A stretch of 64,000 nt of DNA from Brachybacterium faecium DSM 4810 (lineage in GTDB: Bacteria > Actinomycetota > Actinomycetes > Actinomycetales > Dermabacteraceae). A program made the translations under genes and the position numbers. The DNA lies in NCBI GenBank assembly GCA_000023405.1, contig CP001643.1, positions 1,054,001 through 1,118,000 on the forward strand. The letters run 5' to 3'. Below the pieces are notes generated by a model. That model did not search any database and was not told where the DNA came from. It saw nothing but the letters and a program-made list of their open reading frames with translations. The stretch's first letter is position 1. Each line of letters opens with the position of its first letter. Of this stretch, positions 1 to 8,906 are shown piece by piece.

Positions 1-674
1 AGGCGTACCAGAGCGACCTGCGGCACATCGTCGACGACCTGCTCGACATGGCCGAGATGGTCGGGACGGCCCTCGAGGGAGCGACCGCCTCCCTGCTCGA
101 GGGCGACCTGGCCCGGGCGGAGCGCGTCGTCACCGCCGACCCCCACCTCGATGCCCGGCAGGTGGAGCTGGATGCGAAGGCCGTGGAGCTGCTCGCCCGG
201 CAGGCCCCCGTGGCCACCGATCTGCGGCTGCTGGTCGCCACGCTGCGGATGAGCTCCTCGCTCGAGCGGATGGGCGATCTCGCCGCGCACATCGCGCTGG
301 TGGCTCGGCGCGCGCATCCCGGCCTCGCGGTGCCGCCGCAGCACCGGGAGCAGATCGCGCGGATGTCGGCTCTGGGGCTGACGGCGCTGGAGGGCGCCGC
401 GCAGGTGATCGAGACCCGCGATCTGGCGCTCGCCGCGCAGGTCGAGACCCAGGATGACGAGCTGGACCAGCTGATGCTGGACATCTCGCGGGAGATCTCC
501 CGCAGCGAGGAGGCGACCTACACCGCGGCGCAGGTCATCGACCTCACGCTGCTGATCCGGTTCTACGAGCGGATCGGCGATCACGCGGTCTCGCTGGTGC
601 GCCGCATCGGGTTCCTCGTCACCGGGGACTCGCTGGACACCCTCAGCGAGGGCGTGGACGTCCAGGAGTTCTGA
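1..674 (+). CDS. phoU: Phosphate signalling complex protein PhoU (5' end outside window)
   Basis: PhoU is a cytoplasmic all-alpha protein that links the Pst phosphate transporter to the PhoR-type sensor kinase and represses the Pho regulon when phosphate is plentiful. The frame is open from base 3, and the residues before the first internal ATG at 48 (SDLRHIVDDLLD) already look like the PhoU N-terminus, so the true start lies left of the window. Two PhoU helical repeats are visible, with the usual E-R-M/I-G-D-x-A/H signatures (LERMGDLAAH and YERIGDHAVS). The gene ends at a strong bidirectional terminator. Pst genes or a PhoR/PhoP pair would be expected outside the window. Confidence 0.93.
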   Translation, partial: AYQSDLRHIVDDLLDMAEMVGTALEGATASLLEGDLARAERVVTADPHLDARQVELDAKAVELLARQAPVATDLRLLVATLRMSSSLERMGDLAAHIALVARRAHPGLAVPPQHREQIARMSALGLTALEGAAQVIETRDLALAAQVETQDDELDQLMLDISREISRSEEATYTAAQVIDLTLLIRFYERIGDHAVSLVRRIGFLVTGDSLDTLSEGVDVQEF

Positions 675-681
675 CCCGCCG

Positions 682-733
682 GAACGCCTCGAGGGCGCCC
701 CGCACGATGCTGCGGGGCGCCCTCGAGGCGTTC
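682..733. terminator. Bidirectional terminator between phoU and the DUF4235 gene
   Basis: A perfect 23-bp inverted repeat (arms 682-704 and 711-733) surrounds a 6-nt loop between two convergent genes. There is no T-run on either side, as is common in very GC-rich actinobacteria. Confidence 0.85.
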
Positions 734-741
734 GGCACGGC

Positions 742-1107
742 TCAGCCGCGGTTGGCGCGCGGCCTGCGGGTGGTCAGGCGCTCGACCCCCACCTGCGTGC
801 CGCGCTTCGCGGCGACCCGCAGACCCTGGAGCACGACCCCGGAGATCGTCGCCCACAGCATCATCTTCCAGACCGGCATCTGCTCGGAGGGGTCCTTGAT
901 CTGCGCGATCTCGTCCTTCGACAGGCCGTCCTTCTTCGCCTGCTTCCGGCGCTGGGCGGCGTCCTTCTGCAGCGCCTTCTGCGTCTTGTCGGTCGGGGCG
1001 TCCTCACCGAAGACGGCACCCCAGCCCGCCGCGGCGGCCTTGTTGCCGACGGCGGCCGCGACGAGGCCGGCGACGGGGACGGCGATGCTCACGAGTGGAT
1101 TGGCCAC
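742..1107 (-). CDS. DUF4235 family small membrane protein
   Basis: This 121-residue protein starts with GTG behind a good GGAGGAAA ribosome site. It has a hydrophobic stretch near the N-terminus (about residues 5-25), a charged lysine-rich middle, and a second hydrophobic stretch (about 80-97, WKMMLWATISGVVLQG) followed by a basic tail. This layout and the W-K-x-x-L-W motif match the actinobacterial DUF4235 family, whose function is unknown. It is the last gene of a leftward group behind the LCP ligase and probably sits in the membrane. The family call is from recall of the motif and was not searched. Confidence 0.8.
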   Translation of the reverse strand: MANPLVSIAVPVAGLVAAAVGNKAAAAGWGAVFGEDAPTDKTQKALQKDAAQRRKQAKKDGLSKDEIAQIKDPSEQMPVWKMMLWATISGVVLQGLRVAAKRGTQVGVERLTTRRPRANRG

Positions 1108-1158
1108 TGTTTCCTCCAGGCGTCGGGTGATCCGGCGGGTCGGGCCGGTGCGGGTGGT

Positions 1159-2208
1159 TCAGTAGGTCCCTGCGTGCTGAGCGTAATAGGTTCCCATGTC
1201 ATCCGTGCGCAGCGCTTCGCGCAGGGCCTCCATGGACTCGTCGTCGGAGGCCACCACGCTGGCGCCGCCGCTGGTGGTCGTCGGACCGCCGTGGGGGACC
1301 GAGAGGAAGTACAGGTCGCTGCTGCGGATCGAGCGCAGCGACAGGCCCAGCTCGACCATCGCGGTGGCGCTGAGCCCGTCATCGGTGGTGAGGAACGGGG
1401 AGAGGGCGTCGATGGTGTCGGCGAGCTTGCCCGGATCGCTGAGCGTCTCGGCGCTGATGAGCTTGTCGGCGATGCCCTTGAGCACGGCCTGCTGATTGCG
1501 GTTGCGCTGGAAGTCGCCGTCGGCGAACTGCTTGCGCTGGCGCACGAAGGTCAGCGCCTCCTCGCCGTCGAGGGTCTGCGTGCCCTCGGTGAACTGGTGC
1601 CCATCCGCCTCGAAGGACAGCGGCACCTGCACATCGACCCCGCCGAGCGTGTCGACCAGGCCTTCGATGCCGTCGAAGTCGATGAGGGCGACATGATCGA
1701 TCGGCACCCCGGTGTAGTCCTCCACGGTGGACACCGCCAGTCCCGGGCCTCCGAAGGCCAGCGCGGCGTTGATGCGGTCCTTGCCGTGGCCGGGGATGTC
1801 GACGTAGAGGTCGCGCGGGAACGAGGTGACGTAGACGCTCTCGTCGTCGTCGGAGACGTGCACGAGCATCATCACGTCCGAGCGCTCGCCGCTGACGCCC
1901 TGCGCGGCGGCGTCCTCCTCGGAGCGCTTGTCTGAGCCGAGCAGCAGGAAGTTGCGCCCGGTGCCGTCGATCTCCTCGGGCCGCTCGCCGTGGTCGGCAT
2001 CGCGGGTGATCTGCACGACCGTGCGCTTCTCGTAGGAGTTCTTCAGCCCGTTGAGGTAGTTCCCGATCACCAGCCCCACGCCGAGCACCAGCACGGCGAC
2101 GAGCCCCAGGGCGATGAGTGCGGCACGGCGGCCGCGGCCGCGCCCGGGATCGGGCTGGTCGTCGTCCTCCCAGTCGGCGGGGAGTTCGACGTCGGCGGGG
2201 TCGGTCAT
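1159..2208 (-). CDS. LytR-CpsA-Psr (LCP) family cell-wall glycopolymer ligase
   Basis: LCP proteins transfer lipid-linked glycopolymers (teichoic acids, capsule or arabinogalactan-type polymers) onto peptidoglycan at the outer face of the membrane. The 349-residue product has a short acidic cytoplasmic N-terminus, a basic patch, one membrane anchor (about 29-52) and an extracellular LCP domain. That domain shows LLLGSDKR (about 88-95), FPRDLYVDIPG, KDRINAAL and the late FVRQR arginine motif, which bind the polyprenyl pyrophosphate substrate. The ATG sits behind a GAGGGA site, and trmB lies only 35 nt upstream, so the two are probably co-transcribed. Which polymer it attaches cannot be told from sequence. 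Confidence 0.93.
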   Translation of the reverse strand: MTDPADVELPADWEDDDQPDPGRGRGRRAALIALGLVAVLVLGVGLVIGNYLNGLKNSYEKRTVVQITRDADHGERPEEIDGTGRNFLLLGSDKRSEEDAAAQGVSGERSDVMMLVHVSDDDESVYVTSFPRDLYVDIPGHGKDRINAALAFGGPGLAVSTVEDYTGVPIDHVALIDFDGIEGLVDTLGGVDVQVPLSFEADGHQFTEGTQTLDGEEALTFVRQRKQFADGDFQRNRNQQAVLKGIADKLISAETLSDPGKLADTIDALSPFLTTDDGLSATAMVELGLSLRSIRSSDLYFLSVPHGGPTTTSGGASVVASDDESMEALREALRTDDMGTYYAQHAGTY

Positions 2209-2243
2209 TCAGGGTCCCTCTCAGACGGTGCCGCTCGAGGCGG

Positions 2244-3131
2244 TCACGGCTCCGCCGGAGCCTCGAGGCCCGAGTCTCCGTCCGGCACCGGGCGCCGAGG
2301 CACCCGGGTGTATGCGAGGTCCCATATTAAGCGGCCGGCGGCCCGTCCCTTCTTCTCGAAGCCGGTCTTCACACGACCCTCGAATCGTGGTGCCCATCCT
2401 GTGCGCTCCATGTTCTCCGGGATCGGGTCCGAGGAGCCGCCCTCGGGGGCCGGGCCCTCGGGATGCAGGAGCGCGAGCTCGGGGCGCGGGTCGAGCTGGC
2501 GGCGCATGTGGTGGGCGTAGCCGGCCCAGTCGGTGGCCAGCCGGAAGGCGCCGCCGTCGGCCAGCAGCGGCAGCACCGCGTCCAGGAACGGCGGGTTGAT
2601 CAGACGGCGCTTGTGGTGGCGGGCCTTGGGCCACGGATCGGCGAAGAACACCCACAGCTGCGAGATCGACCCCTCCGGCAGCATCGCCGGCAGGGCGCGC
2701 TGCGCATCCAGAGGGAGCAGCCGGAGGTTCTCGGGGCGGCCGGCCCGGTCCACCTTGCTGAGGGTCTGGGCGAGGCCCGGCAGGTACACCTCGACCGCCA
2801 GGTGATCGCGCTCGGGATGGGCGAGGGCGGCGGCGAGGATGTTGTCGCCCAGGCCGCTGCCCACCTCGACCACGAGCTCGGCGCGCCGCCCGAACTCCTC
2901 CTCGACGTCGAGCCGCACGCCCTCGGCCGGGAGGGTGTCGCGCCGGCCGCGGGGCGGGTCCAGCACGTACCGGGGCGAGAGCCGGTCCCAGGCCCGCTGA
3001 TGGCCCTGGGAGAGGCGTTCGCCGCGCCGGACGAAGGAGACCACGTCACGATGCGTGGTCCCGCTCTCGGTGCGCGGCGTCGGCACCGGGGAGTGCTGCG
3101 GGGCCGGGGTGTGCTGTGGGTCCGTGCTCAT
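2244..3131 (-). CDS. trmB: tRNA (guanine-N7-)-methyltransferase
   Basis: TrmB makes m7G46 in the variable loop of tRNAs, using S-adenosylmethionine. The 295-residue product has a proline-rich N-terminal extension of about 50 residues, then the Rossmann methyltransferase core with the SAM motif VEVGSGLGDN. The family signatures VFFADPWPKARHHKRRL and WAGYAHHM are present. The ATG at 3131 is preferred, although a GTG one codon upstream (3134) is also open. It follows the Rieske gene by only a few bases and precedes the LCP gene, so it sits in a leftward transcription unit. The N-terminal extension is longer than in most TrmB proteins. Confidence 0.95.
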   Translation of the reverse strand: MSTDPQHTPAPQHSPVPTPRTESGTTHRDVVSFVRRGERLSQGHQRAWDRLSPRYVLDPPRGRRDTLPAEGVRLDVEEEFGRRAELVVEVGSGLGDNILAAALAHPERDHLAVEVYLPGLAQTLSKVDRAGRPENLRLLPLDAQRALPAMLPEGSISQLWVFFADPWPKARHHKRRLINPPFLDAVLPLLADGGAFRLATDWAGYAHHMRRQLDPRPELALLHPEGPAPEGGSSDPIPENMERTGWAPRFEGRVKTGFEKKGRAAGRLIWDLAYTRVPRRPVPDGDSGLEAPAEP

Positions 3132-3138
3132 CACCGGC

Positions 3139-3564
3139 TCAGCGGTCCCGCCGGATGAGGCCGTCCTCGACGGTCACGGGGATCTCGGGCAGCTGCCTGG
3201 TCGCCGGCCCCAGCAGCACCTCACCGGTGGCTGCGTCGAAGCGGGAGCCGTGGCACGGGCAGTCCAGCTCGGCCTCCTCCTGGCGCAGCGCACAGCCGTT
3301 GTGGGTGCAGTAGCCGGAGTAGGCGGTGAGATCGTCGCCGGCACCGCGCACCAGGAGCACGAAGGGCTGCTGGCCGCCGAAGTTCACCAGGGTGCTCTGG
3401 TTCTCGGGGATGTCGTCCAGCGGGATCGCGCCGTCGTCCGCGCGCAGCGGCTCTGCGGTGCCGAATCCTTCGTCCTCGGGACCGCAGGCCGCGAGACCAC
3501 CGAGCCCGGCTGCGGTGGCGGGGAGCAGGAGAGCATGACGACGGGAGAGGCACGGACGTTCCAT
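3139..3564 (-). CDS. Rieske [2Fe-2S] domain lipoprotein
   Basis: A 141-residue exported Rieske protein. The N-terminus carries a twin-arginine-like stretch (LSRRHALLL) and ends in a lipobox (GLAAC, Cys27), so it is predicted to be a Tat-exported lipoprotein on the outer face of the membrane. The cluster ligands are clear: CTHNGC and CPCHGS, followed by the family's hairpin GPATRQLPEIPV. Such stand-alone Rieske lipoproteins are common in actinobacteria, and their electron partners are mostly unknown. I start it at the ATG at 3564 because that begins the signal peptide; upstream codons in frame look non-coding. It lies directly upstream of trmB. Confidence 0.88.
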   Translation of the reverse strand: MERPCLSRRHALLLPATAAGLGGLAACGPEDEGFGTAEPLRADDGAIPLDDIPENQSTLVNFGGQQPFVLLVRGAGDDLTAYSGYCTHNGCALRQEEAELDCPCHGSRFDAATGEVLLGPATRQLPEIPVTVEDGLIRRDR

Positions 3565-3659
3565 CGTTCCAGGATAGCCAGCCCGCACCGCGGTGAGCAC
3601 CGGGCGTGCGACCGCAGTGACGACCCTCGCTCCCACGGCTCACACAGCTCCGCCCCGGC

Positions 3660-4226
3660 TCACACGTCGGCCGCGTCCAGCTCGCGCGGGTCCCAGGTGA
3701 GGAGGTTGCGGGCGCGCCAGCCGCGGTCGCGCACCGCGTCCAGCGCCTCGCGCCGCCGCGCCGGGGCCAGGCGGTCGAGGTACAGGGAGCCCTCGAGGTG
3801 ATCGACCTCGTGCTGCAGCGCGCGGGCGAGCACGCCGCCCTCGTCCTCGACGACCACCTCGGCGCCGTCGAGATCGGTGCCGGTCACGCGTGCCCCGCGA
3901 TGGCGGGCGGTGGGGAAGCCCTCCCCGGGCACGGACAGGCAGCCCTCGAGCGTCTCCTCGTCCAGCACGATCCCGCCGAAGCGCTCGAGCACCGGGTTCA
4001 GCACCACGCCGCGGCGCAGGGTGCCGCTCGCATCGGGGCAGGAGTACACGAACAGACGCCACCGGGAGCCGACCTGCGGCGCCGCGAGACCGGCGCCGGA
4101 GGCCGCGTCATTGGTCTCGAACATGTCCGCCACCAGGGTGCGGAGCTCGTCGGTGACCTCGCGCACCCGCCGGGTGCGCTGGGTGAGGGCCTTGTGGCCG
4201 ACGATGGTGATCGGGCGGACGGTCAT
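3660..4226 (-). CDS. def: Peptide deformylase
   Basis: Peptide deformylase removes the formyl group from the N-terminal methionine of new proteins, using a metal ion held by one Cys and two His. The 188-residue protein has all three motifs: GAGLAAPQVG (motif I), EGCLSVPG (motif II with the metal Cys) and QHEVDHLEG (motif III, HExxH). Its start codon overlaps the stop of the YihY/BrkB gene as ATGA, which suggests translational coupling. The C-terminus ends with a short extension beyond the last helix. Actinobacteria often carry more than one def, so this may not be the only copy. Confidence 0.95.
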   Translation of the reverse strand: MTVRPITIVGHKALTQRTRRVREVTDELRTLVADMFETNDAASGAGLAAPQVGSRWRLFVYSCPDASGTLRRGVVLNPVLERFGGIVLDEETLEGCLSVPGEGFPTARHRGARVTGTDLDGAEVVVEDEGGVLARALQHEVDHLEGSLYLDRLAPARRREALDAVRDRGWRARNLLTWDPRELDAADV

Positions 4227-5392
4227 GCGGGCGGTTCTCCTGTGCTGCTCGGACCGGAGGGGTCCTCGGGGGTCGATGCGGGGGCGCTGGCGATGCGGTG
4301 CCGGTCGGGAGGGTTGACCGCCAGCGGATTGCGGGCGTCGACGATCCACAGCCCGCGAGGGCGGTGCAGCGCCTGCCCGCTGCGCGCCGACTGTGCGACC
4401 GCGCGGCCCAGCTCCTCGGCCTGCGCGGCGTCGGCGGCCAGGAAGTCCAGGGTATGGGTGGCGTGGGGCTCGAGATCGAGGTGGTGCCAGGCGTCCAGGC
4501 CGCTGGCGATCTGCCGGGCGCGCAGGAACTCGGCGTCCAGGGCGGCTCCGAAGATCACCACGATGTTCGCCAGCCACATGAGGATCAGGATCGCGATCAG
4601 CCCGTTGAGGGCGGTGAGGATCTCGGCGAAGCGCGTCGCGTACACCAGAAGCTGCCCGGCCACGAGAGCGGTCCCGAACAGCACCAGCACGCTCAGGGTG
4701 GAGCCCAGCGTCATCACCCGGTAGCGGGGCAGGCGCACGTTCGGGAACAGGTAGTACGCCAGCGAGACCGCGATGATGAGGATGACCAGCAGGATCGGCC
4801 ACTTCACGAGGTTCCACGCGGCGAAGGCGATGCGGGGGATGCCCACGAACTCGCCGATCCGCTGGGACGCCTCGCCGCCCACGATGATCATGCCGATCGC
4901 CAGCAGCACCACCGCGACGATCAGCACCGTCTCCCCGAACACGATGGTGCGGAACCAGAGGAAGGGTCGCCCCTCGCGGGTGTCGAAGACCCGGTGCAGC
5001 GCGCGGTGGAAGGCCGCCACCCCGTTGGAGGCCGACAGCAGCGAGCCGGCCGTGCCCAGCAGCAGCCCGAGCACGCCGCCGCTCGTGGAGGAGACCGCCT
5101 GGATCGCGGTGAGATAGGGGCGCGGATCGAGGGTCGGGAAGATCTCGGTGATCATCCCCGACAGCGCCGTGAGGGTCTCCGTCTCCACCCCGATCAGGGA
5201 CATCATCGACACCGCGGCGACCGCCCCCGGGAACAGGGACAGCAGCAGGTAGAACGTCATCGTGCCGGCCACGTCCCACACCTGGATGTCCAGCAGGCGC
5301 ATCCGCACCCGGTTCAGGACGTGCAGGATGCTCAGCCGGGGCCGGGCGATCTCGACCACCGGCGTCGGCCGACGGGGCGGGGATGCTCTCAC
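4223..5392 (-). CDS. YihY/virulence factor BrkB family membrane protein
   Basis: An integral membrane protein of 389 residues with about six membrane helices across residues 45-300 and a soluble C-terminal tail rich in proline. The family hallmarks are seen: WDVAGTMTFYLLLSLFPGAVA near helix 1, a glycine-rich segment after helix 2, and PxxLPRYRV before helix 4. The family was once called RNase BN; that assignment is obsolete, and a lipid or small-molecule transport role is only suspected. It starts with GTG and overlaps the downstream def gene by 4 nt. A terminator hairpin separates it from the GH65 gene upstream. Confidence 0.9.
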   Translation of the reverse strand: MRASPPRRPTPVVEIARPRLSILHVLNRVRMRLLDIQVWDVAGTMTFYLLLSLFPGAVAAVSMMSLIGVETETLTALSGMITEIFPTLDPRPYLTAIQAVSSTSGGVLGLLLGTAGSLLSASNGVAAFHRALHRVFDTREGRPFLWFRTIVFGETVLIVAVVLLAIGMIIVGGEASQRIGEFVGIPRIAFAAWNLVKWPILLVILIIAVSLAYYLFPNVRLPRYRVMTLGSTLSVLVLFGTALVAGQLLVYATRFAEILTALNGLIAILILMWLANIVVIFGAALDAEFLRARQIASGLDAWHHLDLEPHATHTLDFLAADAAQAEELGRAVAQSARSGQALHRPRGLWIVDARNPLAVNPPDRHRIASAPASTPEDPSGPSSTGEPPA

Positions 5393-5445
5393 CGTGCTGC
5401 TGCTCCGAGGTCAGTGGGGCCGCCCGGGACGGGCGCGGGCGGGGT

Positions 5446-5466
5446 GCGTCCCACCGGGTGGGACGC
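5446..5466 (-). terminator. Terminator hairpin after the GH65 gene
   Basis: GCGTCCCAC and GTGGGACGC form a perfect 9-bp stem with a 3-nt loop, 24 nt past the GH65 stop codon and before the YihY gene on the same strand. Confidence 0.6.
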
Positions 5467-5489
5467 GGACCGGGTCGTGACCCGGCCGG

Positions 5490-8036
5490 TCAGCTCTCGT
5501 CGATGATGTCGTCGGGGTCCGTGGTCACGGGGTACTCCCACGGGTCCTCGGGATCCTTGGGCACGTAGGAGGTCATGATCGACCCGTCGGCCCGTTCGTC
5601 GCCCAGGCCGACGGGTCGGGCCAGCACCGCGTCGTTGAGCAGGGGGCCCTGATCGGCGAGGGCGACCGTGGTGCCCTCGGCGGTGACCGTGACCGTCTCG
5701 CCGCGCACCGAGACCTCGAGCTCCTCGCCGGTCTCGAGGGTGAACGTGATCCCCTCGCGCACCAGGCGCACCCGGAAGCGGGAGCCGCGCACGGTGAGCG
5801 GGAAGGACAGCTCGGGCCAGTCCGCGGGCAGGCGCGGGTCGAAGGAGATGCGGCCGTCGTCGTGCCGCATGCCGCCGAAGCCGTGCACCAGCGCGTTCCA
5901 GACCCCGCCGGCGGAGGCGATGTGCACGCCGTCGCGGGTGTTGTGGTGGAGGTTGCCCAGGTCCACGAAGAGCCCGGCGCGGAAGTAGTCCAGCGCCGCC
6001 TTCTGGTGGCCCACCTCCGCGGCCATGATCGACTGGACCACGGCCGAGAGCGAGGAATCGCCCGTGGTGATCGGGTCGTAGTACTCGAAGTCGGCGCGCT
6101 TCTCCTCGGCGGTGAACTCGCTGCCTCGCAGGAACAGCGCGAGCACCACGTCCGCCTGCTTGAGCACCTGGAAGCGGTAGATCACCAGCGGATGGAAGTT
6201 CAGCAGCAGCGGGAAGGACTCCTCCGGCGTGCTCTCCAGGTCCCAGATCTCCCGCTCGAGGAAGCGGTCCTCCTGGAGGTGGATGCCGAGGGACTCGTCC
6301 TTGGCCACGTGCATGCCGTCCGCACAGGCCTCCCACTGCTCGAGCTCCATCTCGTCGAGCTCGAGCTCGACCTTCATCACCTCGTACGCGTCGGCGTCCG
6401 CGGCGCGCAGCTCCCTCACCGCCCGCGCGGCGCGGCGCAGGTTGAAGCGGGCCATGACGTTGGTGAACATGTTGTTGTTCACCACGGTGGTGTACTCGTC
6501 GGGGCCGGTCACCCCGTTGATGTGGAAGCTCGCGCCGCCATCGGCGTGCAGCCGCCAGAATCCGAGATCGGCCCACATCCGGGCGGTCTCCACCAGCACG
6601 TGCACCCCGTCGCGATGCTGGAAGTCGAGATCCCCGGTGACATCGGCGTACTGGGCGAAGGCGTAGGCGACGTCCGCATCGATGTGGTACTGCGCGGTGC
6701 CGGCCGCGTAATAGGCCGAGGCCTCGTCGCCGCTGATCGTGCGCCAGGGGAACAGGGCCCCGCGCTGGTTCAGCTCGCGCGCCCGCTCCCGCGCCTTGGG
6801 CAGCAGGTTCGTGCGGAAGCGCAGCGCGTTGCGCGCCCAGCGCGGCTGGGTGAAGGTCAGGAACGGGACCACATAGATCTCGCTGTCCCAGAAGTAGTGG
6901 CCCTCGTAGCCGGAGCCGGTCACGCCCTTGGCGGGGATGCCCCACTGGTCCGAGCGGGCCGCGGCCTGCGCCAGCTGGAACAGGCACCAGCGGGTGGCCT
7001 GCTGGGCCGCGGGCTGGCCGGGCAGCTCGACGTCCGAGCTGCGCCAGAAGTCCTCGAGGTACTCACGCTGCTCGAGGTGCTGGGCCTCGAAGCTCGTGCG
7101 ACGCACCCGGTCGAGCGTGCGGCGGCAGCGGTCGAACAGCTCTCGATGGGGCACGGAGCGGGAGGAGTGGTAGGCCACCGCCTTGCGGACGGTGAGGGAC
7201 TGGCCCTCCTCCAGATGGGCGCGGACCACCTGGCGGCCCATGTCCGCGCTGGTGTCCACGAGCTGCTCGACCTCGGCATCGGAGTCCACCTGATGGTCCG
7301 CGCCGATCGCGAGGGTCATCCCCGAGCGCGCCACGCGGTAGCCCAGCAGCATCCGCCGCTCGCTGTGCCAGTCCTGGAGGGGTTCGAGCACGCGATGGGT
7401 GAAGTCGGTGGTCTGCCGCGGATCGGCCTTGTCCGTGATCGGGCTGCCGTCCACGCCGGCGCCGAAGTCGTCCCGGAAGTCCTCGCGGTTGATGATCTGG
7501 GAGGAGACCGCGATCGGTGCGGAGCCGTCGAGCATCTCGACCTGCAGCGACATCAGGGCGAGGTGCCGCTGCGGGAAGGAGACCATGCGGGAGGTGGTCA
7601 CCCGCACCCGCTTCCCGGCGGGGGTGCGCCAGATCAGCTCGCGGCGCAGCACCCCCTCGCGGAAGTCGATCCAGCGCTCGTACTCCTCGAGGTCCGCGAT
7701 CGACAGCAGCAGCGGCTCGTCGTCCACGTACAGCTTGATCACCGAGGAGTCCGGGACCGAGATCATCGTCTGGCCGGTGCGGGCGAAGCCGAAGGCGGAT
7801 TCGGCGTGGTTGATCGTCCACGTCTCGTGGAAGCCGTTGAGGAAGGTGCCGTGGCTCTCCGCGTCGCGCCCCTCCTCCGGGGTGCCGCGCATCCCGAGGT
7901 AGCCGTTCGCCGTCGCGAAGAGGGTCTCCATGAGGCCCAGGTCGCCGTTCGGGCGCGACTCGACCAGGCGCCACTCGTCCAGCGGGAGGCGGGTGCGATC
8001 CACCGGATCGGCGGACACTGCGCGGCGGCGGCTCAT
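5490..8036 (-). CDS. Glycoside hydrolase family 65 disaccharide phosphorylase (maltose/trehalose/kojibiose type)
   Basis: GH65 enzymes split alpha-linked glucose disaccharides with phosphate to give beta-glucose 1-phosphate and glucose. The 848-residue product has the beta-sandwich N-terminal domain (starting DEWRLVESRPNGDLG, then NGYLGMRGTPEEG), the (alpha/alpha)6 barrel with the catalytic-acid motif GVTGPDEYTTVVNNN, and a small C-terminal domain. The barrel also has GSGYEGHYFWDSE and the HHNTRDGVHIASAGGVW loop. Its start overlaps the stop of a beta-phosphoglucomutase gene (ATGA), the standard partner that turns beta-glucose 1-phosphate into glucose 6-phosphate. The exact disaccharide is not readable; trehalose or maltose are the commonest. 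No sugar transporter or regulator is adjacent. Confidence 0.93.
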   Translation of the reverse strand: MSRRRAVSADPVDRTRLPLDEWRLVESRPNGDLGLMETLFATANGYLGMRGTPEEGRDAESHGTFLNGFHETWTINHAESAFGFARTGQTMISVPDSSVIKLYVDDEPLLLSIADLEEYERWIDFREGVLRRELIWRTPAGKRVRVTTSRMVSFPQRHLALMSLQVEMLDGSAPIAVSSQIINREDFRDDFGAGVDGSPITDKADPRQTTDFTHRVLEPLQDWHSERRMLLGYRVARSGMTLAIGADHQVDSDAEVEQLVDTSADMGRQVVRAHLEEGQSLTVRKAVAYHSSRSVPHRELFDRCRRTLDRVRRTSFEAQHLEQREYLEDFWRSSDVELPGQPAAQQATRWCLFQLAQAAARSDQWGIPAKGVTGSGYEGHYFWDSEIYVVPFLTFTQPRWARNALRFRTNLLPKARERARELNQRGALFPWRTISGDEASAYYAAGTAQYHIDADVAYAFAQYADVTGDLDFQHRDGVHVLVETARMWADLGFWRLHADGGASFHINGVTGPDEYTTVVNNNMFTNVMARFNLRRAARAVRELRAADADAYEVMKVELELDEMELEQWEACADGMHVAKDESLGIHLQEDRFLEREIWDLESTPEESFPLLLNFHPLVIYRFQVLKQADVVLALFLRGSEFTAEEKRADFEYYDPITTGDSSLSAVVQSIMAAEVGHQKAALDYFRAGLFVDLGNLHHNTRDGVHIASAGGVWNALVHGFGGMRHDDGRISFDPRLPADWPELSFPLTVRGSRFRVRLVREGITFTLETGEELEVSVRGETVTVTAEGTTVALADQGPLLNDAVLARPVGLGDERADGSIMTSYVPKDPEDPWEYPVTTDPDDIIDES

Positions 8037-8779
8037 GAGATCTCCTCGAGATCGGCGACGACCAGGGTGGCTCCGGCGGCGGCGAGCTCCGCGGCGCCGG
8101 CACCGCGGTCGACGCCGATGACCGCCCCGAAGTTCCCGTCCGCCCCGGCCCGAACCCCGGAGACGGCGTCCTCGTAGACCACCGCGCGGGACGGCTCGAC
8201 GCCGAGCAGCCGGGCGGCGTGGAGGAAGGTGTCCGGGGAGGGCTTGCCGGGCAGGCCCTCCCGTGCGGCGACGTTGCCGTCCACGATGTGCTCGAACCGC
8301 TCGAGCAGACCGGCGCCGCGCAGCACCTCCTCCGCGTTGCGGGAGGAGGAGACGATCGCGAGGCGGGCGTCGGCGGGCAGCGCGTCGAGGAAGGTGACGG
8401 TGCCGGGGTAGGGGGCGACCCCCTCGGCGCGCAGCAGTGCGAGGACCTGGTCGTTCTTGCGGTTGCCGAGCCCGCGCACGGTCTCCGCCCCGGCGCTCTG
8501 GTGCCCGGGGTCCGTGTCCTCGCCCTCGGGCAGGGTGATCCCGCGGGAGGTGAGGAAGCTGCGCACGCCGTCGTAGCGGGGGCGTCCGTCGACGTGGGCG
8601 AAGTAGTCCGCGTCGGTGTACGGCTCGGCGATGCCGCGGGAGGCGAGGAACTCGTCGAACATGCGGGCCCAGGCACGCATATGGACCTCGGCCGTCGGGG
8701 TGATGACCCCGTCCAGGTCGAAGAGGTGCGCCGTGAACTCGGCAGGTCGGAATGAACGCTCAGCAGTCACGCCCGCCAT
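8033..8779 (-). CDS. pgmB: Beta-phosphoglucomutase family HAD hydrolase
   Basis: A 248-residue HAD-superfamily enzyme. Motif I reads HLFDLDGVITPTA, with the nucleophile Asp and the acid/base Asp two residues on. The cap domain follows, then motif II (VSSSRNAEEVL), the conserved lysine (GKPSPDTFL) and motif IV (VVYEDAVSGVRAG). These fit beta-phosphoglucomutase, which converts beta-glucose 1-phosphate to glucose 6-phosphate. It is the first gene of a two-gene unit and overlaps the GH65 phosphorylase by 4 nt, which strongly supports the role. Promoters for it and for the divergent SRPBCC gene must share the 127-bp gap to the right. Confidence 0.9.
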   Translation of the reverse strand: MAGVTAERSFRPAEFTAHLFDLDGVITPTAEVHMRAWARMFDEFLASRGIAEPYTDADYFAHVDGRPRYDGVRSFLTSRGITLPEGEDTDPGHQSAGAETVRGLGNRKNDQVLALLRAEGVAPYPGTVTFLDALPADARLAIVSSSRNAEEVLRGAGLLERFEHIVDGNVAAREGLPGKPSPDTFLHAARLLGVEPSRAVVYEDAVSGVRAGADGNFGAVIGVDRGAGAAELAAAGATLVVADLEEIS

Positions 8780-8906
8780 GCTACGGCCACCTCCCCGCCC
8801 AGCGGCGGCGTGTCATGGCGTCGGGCACACCCGTGGGCTACGCTTCGAGGGTCCGCATCCGCGCTCGGCGCCGGTGCGGAGCGGCTGAGACCCTTCCGAG
8901 GAGACG